Source: Gambelia wislizenii
Taxonomy: Eukaryota; Chordata; Lepidosauria; Squamata; Crotaphytidae
DNA: 64,000 nucleotides
Assembly (NCBI GenBank): GCA_030847615.1
Contig: JAUMIR010000001.1
Location: forward strand, 163,715,001 to 163,779,000
Reading direction: 5' to 3'
This document shows, one piece after another, positions 58,970 to 64,000 of the stretch (the stretch's first letter is position 1; the number at the start of each line of letters is the position of its first letter). Made by a program: the position numbers and the translations under genes. Below the pieces are notes generated by a model that worked only from the letters and a program-made list of their open reading frames with translations, had not been told where the DNA came from and did no database searches.

Positions 58970-61775
58970 ATTAAAGAAGCTTCTTGAACAAGAAAAGATC
59001 TACCAAGCCCGCAAAGATAAAGAACATGCCAAAAGGCTGAATAAACTAAGAGAAGAATTAGTCAAGCTCAAGTCCTTTGCACTCATGCTTGTGGATGAGA
59101 GACAGATGCACCTTGAGCAACTTGATCAGCAAACCCAGAAGATTCAAGATCTAACTCAGAAATTAAGGGAAGAAGAAGAAAAGCTTAAATTTTTAAGTTC
59201 CAAAGCCAAAGAGGATGGGCAGAAACTAATGAAAATAGAGGCAGAACTGGAACACAAGACATCATCCTTTTCTCAAGAGCATGAGGAGATGACAGCTAAA
59301 TTGGTTAGTCAGGAATCGCATAACAAACAGCTCAGGCTTAAACTGGTTGGTTTAACTCACAGGATTGAGGAACTGGAAGAAACCAACAAAAGCCTTCAGA
59401 AGACTGAAGAAGAGCTTCAGGAACTGCGGGACAAAATAGCTAAAGGGGAATGTGGGAACTCCAGTTTGATGGCTGAGGTGGAAAACCTCCGCAAGCGAGT
59501 GCTTGAAATGGAAGGCAAAGATGAGGAGATCACAAAAACGGAATCTCAGTGCAAAGAGCTTAAGAAGAAGCTGCAAGAAGAGGAGCACCACAGCAAGGAA
59601 CTGAAGCTTGAAGTGGAGAAACTACAGAAGAGGATGTCGGAACTGGAGCGGCTGGAGGAGGCTTTCACCAAAAGCAAATCGGAGTGCACCCAGTTGCGGT
59701 TGAACCTGGAACGAGAAAAGAACTTAACCAAAGACTTGATCAATGAATTAGAAGTGTTGAAGACACGGGTAAAGGATCTGGAGTCTTCAGAAACTAAGTT
59801 GGAAAAAGCTGAACTGATCTTAAAAGATGACCTGACAAAGCTGAAGTCTTTTACTGTCATGCTGGTGGATGAAAGGAAAAACATGTTGGATAAGATAAAG
59901 CAGGAAGAGAGAAAAGTTGAAAGCTTGAATAAGAATTTTAAGGTAGAGCAAGGCAAAGTGATGGAAGTGACTGAAAAGCTCATAGATGAAAGCAAAAAGC
60001 TTTTGAAATTGAAATCTGAAATGGAGGAAAAAGTGTCCAATTTGACAAAGGAAAAAGATGAGTTAATAGGCAAGCTGAAGAGTGAAGAGGAAAAATCTTC
60101 TGAGCTTAGCTGTACAGTGGATCAGTTAAAGAAAAGAATTGATGGCATAGAGGAGGTTGAAAGAGAAATAGCCAGAGGTCGAGTTAGAAAAGGACCAGGG
60201 CTTAGTGGACAAGAGGATAACAAAATTAAAGAACTGACTGTTGAAATTGAAAGACTCAAAAAACGTCTCAAGCAACTAGAAGTGGTTGAGGGAGACTTGA
60301 TGAAGACAGAGGATGAATATGATCAACTGGAGCAGAAATTTAGAACTGAGCAGGACAAAGCTAACTTCCTTTCTCAGCAGCTGGAAGAAATGAAGCTCCA
60401 GATTGCTAAAAACAAAGCAATAGAGAAGGGGGAGGCCGTGAGTCAGGAGGCAGAGCTGAGGCAAAAGTTTCGGCTGGAAGAAGCTAAAAGCCAAGACTTG
60501 AAAGCCGAAGTGCAGGCTCTCAAAGAGAAAATCCATGAACTGATGAACAAAGAAGACCAGCTTTCTCAGCTCCAGGTGGATTACTCAGTCCTTCAGCAAA
60601 GGTTTCTGGAAGAAGAAAATAAAAACAAAGCCATGGGGCAAGAGGTGCTGACATTAACAAAAGAGCTTGAGCTGTCTAAGCGCTACAGTCGTGCCCTGAG
60701 GCCCAGCATGAACGGTAGAAGAATGGTCGACATACCTGTGACATCCACGGGAGTGCAAACTGATGCAGTAAGCAGTGAAGCAGCAGAAGAGGAAACTCCT
60801 GCCGTGTTCATAAGGAAATCCTTCCAGGAGGAGAACCACATCATGAGCAATCTGCGGCAAGTTGGGTTTAAAAAGCCCACTGAGAGGTCATCAGTGCTTG
60901 ACAGATATCCTCCTGCAGCAAATGAGCTTACAATGAGAAAATCCTGGATTCCATGGATGAAAAAAAGAGAAAATGGTTCTCAGGCTAATCAGGATAAAGG
61001 GGCCAGAATACAAACAAGCCCAGAACGTCCGGGAGAGGTTGTACTTTCTCCAAAGCAGGGGCAGCCTCTTCACATCCGTGTAACTCCAGACCATGAGAAC
61101 AGCACAGCTACTTTGGAGATTACGAGTCCAACAGCTGAAGATTTCTTCTCAAGTACCACCGTTATTCCCACCTTGGGGAATCAGAAGCCACGGATTACTA
61201 TCATTCCCTCTCCTCATGTCACATCACAAAAAGGGAAAGGGGGTGAGAGTCCTGTAAGTCCAGAGAGAGCTATGTCCCCAGTGACGATAACTACATTTTC
61301 TAGGGAGAAATCTTCAGAGAGTGCCAAGTCTCCATTCACAGAACGGCCGGTGTCCCCCATTCAGATAATGACTGTGTCTACCTCTGCAGCGCCAGCAGAA
61401 ATTACTGTGTCTCCTGAATCACAAGACATGACCATGGGGAGGGCTGTGTTTAGAGTGACTCCAGAAAAACAAACTGTCCCAACTCCAGTCCGAAAGTACA
61501 GTGCTAACACAAACATTATAACAACCGAGGACAACAAAATTCATATCCACTTGGGTTCTCAGTTTAAGCGCTCACCGGGTGCTGCTCAAGAGGGAGCAAG
61601 CCCTGTGATTACTGTCAGACCTATGAATGTAGCAGCGGAGAAGGAGGCTATGACTGGGACTGTCCTTCGTTCCCCCAGGAATAATGTATCCTCAAGGCCT
61701 GGCGCCAGCAAAGTAACAAGTACCATCACTATCACTCCAGTTACTACATCATCCACACGAGGAACACAATCCATG
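58970..61775 (+). CDS. FILIP1: FILIP1, large coding exon (residues 209-1144)
   Basis: The acceptor is TTTTTATCTCCTCAG; the first base completes Arg209, then LKKLLEQEK follows. Residues about 210-780 are one long Lys/Glu/Leu heptad-rich coiled coil. It includes a duplicated block, KLKSFALMLVDER (241-253) and KLKSFTVMLVDER (499-511). After NGRRM (about 795) the chain becomes Ser/Thr/Pro-rich with many SP sites (for example RAMSPVTITTFSR) and the conserved patch KSWIPWMKKREN (about 866-877); this C-terminal half contains the region reported to bind filamin. The donor is TCCATG|GTAAGC at 61776. Mammalian FILIP1 is about 1213 residues, so roughly 70 residues from a final exon beyond 64000 are missing. 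The open frame extends upstream to an ATG at 58947, but that part is intron. No internal stops, no frameshift. Confidence 0.96.
59085..59087 (+). other. FILIP1: Candidate start codon of a short FILIP1 isoform (Met248)
   Basis: A short form of rat FILIP lacking about the first 240 residues has been described. The in-frame Met at residue 248 (…KSFALMLVDERQ) is the natural counterpart here. The context, CTCATGC, is weak (C at -3). This is inference from the family, not proof of use in this animal. Confidence 0.35.
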
Positions 61776-61946
61776 GTAAGCCATGTTGACTCTTACACAG
61801 GATATGGGGACATGATAGGGAGAAAGCTGGTGGAGGGGGTGAGAATCAGCGGGCAGAGAGTTGGACTTTCACCTGTGAGGTTAGAGTACATCCTAAACTC
61901 CACTTGGGGATTTGCTGGCCTTAATTTGGGGATTAATATGCCATGA
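61776..61946 (+). other. FILIP1: Possible read-through (intron-retention) C-terminus of FILIP1
   Basis: The frame stays open 56 codons past the GTAAGC donor and stops at 61944-61946. The extension contains KLVEGVRISGQRVG and ends GLNLGINMP. It has no feature of the known FILIP1 C-terminus and I see no AATAAA signal closely after it. It is probably intron that happens to be open, but an isoform with a retained intron would give a protein of 1200 residues. Confidence 0.25.
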
Positions 61947-62341
61947 TTTAGAAACTGGAAACACCTGCTTTTCATTGTAAACAGTCCCCCTGACCTCAGA
62001 ATGGTAGCTTGTTTTCATTATTGTGCAGTGAAAACAAGTCAGCATCTGAAACTGTGGTATGTGTACTTTTTGTCAAGTTTCTTGGACAGAAAGTTTTGCA
62101 TATATGCCTTAAAAATGTGGTGAAAGGTAGTTCCTCACCCATTTGCTTTTTTATGAATGCAAATGGCCAGGTGCCAAATTATGTATATTGCATCCTCCAC
62201 AAGACAAGAGGCACATGGTTTTTATACTCTCATGTATGCACCCAAGTATGGAATGTAAAGTGAGTACTGCCAAGTCCTATTCAGAAGTCCCACTGTTTTC
62301 TGCAGGGCTTATTCAAGTTTGCATAGGGTTGCTTATAAGTA

Positions 62342-62568
62342 CAGTGGGCCCTTGGTATCCACTGGGGTTTGGTTCCAGGACCCCCCGTGGATACCAAAAT
62401 CCATGAATGCCCAAGTCTGATTATATGCAATGGCATAGTAAAATAGTGTCACTGTACAAAATGGCAAAATCAAGATTTGCTTCTTGGAATTTATTTTTTT
62501 GGAATATTTTCAAGCTGTAGATGGTGGAATCCGTGGATGCCAAATCCGTGGATACAGAGGGCCAACTG
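62342..62568. mobile_element. pogo/Tigger2-like MITE
   Basis: Ends CAGTGGGCCCTTGGTATCC…CAGAGGGCCAACTG, with TA flanks at 62340-62341 and 62569-62570. Confidence 0.8.
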
Positions 62569-63776
62569 TAATGCAAAAGAATGAGGACTGAATTGTTGTC
62601 TGTGACCCAGCTTCTCAAGTGGCAAGACCATTCCTGGATTCTGCCACTTAATACTACAGAAAAAACAACAACAGCTACTATACATAGTGTGCCAAGGATA
62701 AGCCCAGGCTAGGGTTATTCTCCCTATCATGTACTACTGCTGCTGCTACTACCAGTAATAATAATAATTTAATTTACTTCTTCGTGGTCCCTGTGACTCA
62801 CACAAATGGATTATCCTGCACCTGCCAGTGCATCTTCAGAACCTTCTAGATTGCTACACAAGCATTATGGTGGTATCCCCACCCACCTCCAGTGCTACTA
62901 TATAGGAGTCTTCTTGCTGAAAGAGCCAGTTCCTTTTTGTCTGATGCTGCAGCAGCATCGATAGGAACCTCATTTTGTTTTCGGTCTAGCCTGCTCAGCT
63001 TTTTTGATACTGGGCCGACTTCTGGTGTTTCGGCATTCTCTGAGTTGTGCTAGTGTTTGAGGCCGCACTCACCCTTCAGGCTGGTTCTCTCGCTGATGAC
63101 CTTCAAGTAATGAATCTTATGTGGTGCTAAGACTCCTGAGAAGGATGGACACTTGAAGTGCCTCCTGCCTCAGAGAAGCTTATGTGGTTGCCACTTGTGC
63201 CCACTGTAGAGCCTTTAGGCCTCAGGCAAGATGTAACAGAGTTGTGCTTGAAAGCTCTTCTCATATGAACAATCTCTGAGAACTCGGGATCTGTTGGGAT
63301 GGATCTACCGGACAGAGTTTCTTCCTTGAAGTCCATACTGGATTGCTGCCTTGGTGTCCATGGAAATGGTGGTTTCAGCGGGAAGGCCCCTATATATTGG
63401 CACTGGAGATGGGTGGGGCTACCGGCAAAAAACTTATGTAACACTCTGGAAGGTTCCAAAGATGCACTGCACAGGCACAGGATAACCCATTTGTGTGAGC
63501 TCACAGATAGCCACTCGAAGAACTATAGCTACAGATATGCAACCTGTCCATTTGTCAGTTTCACAAACATCTAATTTCTATATGATGACAGTCCCTTGAC
63601 AGTTTTACCATAGCTTGTTTGTCATAAGAGCATTGTATTTGGATGTGCTTGTGTATCTAGATAGATGGAGACAGATAAATACATCAATATTCAGTGGTAT
63701 TGAAAAAACATACTCAGCACATGGACAAAATACTAACATATTTCAGACTTGGATCCTGCCTTCTCTTTCTTCCTCT

Positions 63777-64000
63777 CAGGCCTGGTTTAAGGCACCAGTG
63801 GCATCAGCATCCGCAGGGGGCCCCATCATTGTGGGGGCCCCCCGTAGTAACCCTCCTCCTGCAAAAACATTATTAGTAATAATCTGAATATCCTGTACTG
63901 TGAATAGCTTAGGTTGAGTTATGTTACATTGATCTGAGATAAACATATGCCCCCCCCAATAAAGCATTGCAGCCCCCCCCCCAAATTCCTTAAACCGGTC
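63777..64000. mobile_element. hAT element, single-unit copy, cut by window end
   Basis: Begins CAGGCCTGGTTTAAGG and matches the 46372 family with one internal unit. The right terminus CCTTAAACCGGTC reaches the last base, so its target duplication cannot be seen. Confidence 0.8.

Larger units (their letters stand above)
61776..64000 (+). other. FILIP1: Start of the last FILIP1 intron (runs off the window)
   Basis: It begins with GTAAGC. It contains one Tigger-like element and an hAT element cut by the window end. 62571-63776 shows no gene or repeat that I can name. The final coding exon is not reached. Confidence 0.8.

Noticed and set aside
59546..60073. 175-codon minus-strand frame
   Set aside because: It is antisense to the Lys/Glu-rich coiled coil and is Phe/Ser-rich, a compositional shadow.
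14275..61775. Paralogue FILIP1L as the gene identity
   Set aside because: The N-terminus (MRSQNQGGESS…), the NGRRMVD…STGVQTDAV segment and the length (1144 before the last exon) fit FILIP1; FILIP1L is about 1135 residues in total and differs throughout.
1..64000. CRISPR arrays, operons, bacterial signals
   Set aside because: None seen; the window is vertebrate nuclear DNA.

Overview
This is a gene-body window from a vertebrate, almost certainly a squamate reptile (lizard, probably iguanian). The host lineage is read from the repeats: BovB/RTE, CR1 and L1 LINE fragments, tRNA-derived SINEs with CAACAA tails, a 5S-rRNA-derived SINE, a Penelope-like element, and many short hAT, pogo/Tigger and Harbinger-like DNA elements in nested insertions.

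The only host gene I can support is FILIP1 (filamin A interacting protein 1) on the + strand. Four coding exons are visible with canonical splice sites: 14269-14547 (start codon at 14275), 35071-35244, 38276-38454 and the large exon 58970-61775. They join in frame to 1144 codons. The exons before 14269 (5' UTR, promoter) and the short last coding exon lie outside the window. The paralogue FILIP1L was considered and rejected on sequence and length.

Layout: 1-14268 is 5' intron, with LTR fragments, a BovB copy split by a palindromic element, Tigger-like elements and Harbinger-like MITEs. 14548-35070 is a 20.5 kb intron with nested L1/BovB/CR1/hAT copies, a non-LTR ORF remnant and short elements with hammerhead-ribozyme-like cores. 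35245-38275 holds a decayed Penelope-like GIY-YIG region. 38455-58969 holds CR1 copies, hAT elements with clear 8-bp target duplications, a GC-rich inverted-repeat element, a 5S SINE, and a repeat-poor stretch around 51.4-52.6 kb that may hold an internal alternative promoter/first exon. 61776-64000 is the start of the last intron.

The encoded protein is a long coiled-coil cytoskeletal regulator. The rest of the window is intron whose content is mostly transposon-derived. The best leads are the hammerhead-like retroposed elements, the family of about 320-bp near-perfect palindromes with TNA target duplications, an internally duplicated hAT element, and the candidate internal first exon. No computation was run; all family calls come from reading the sequence.
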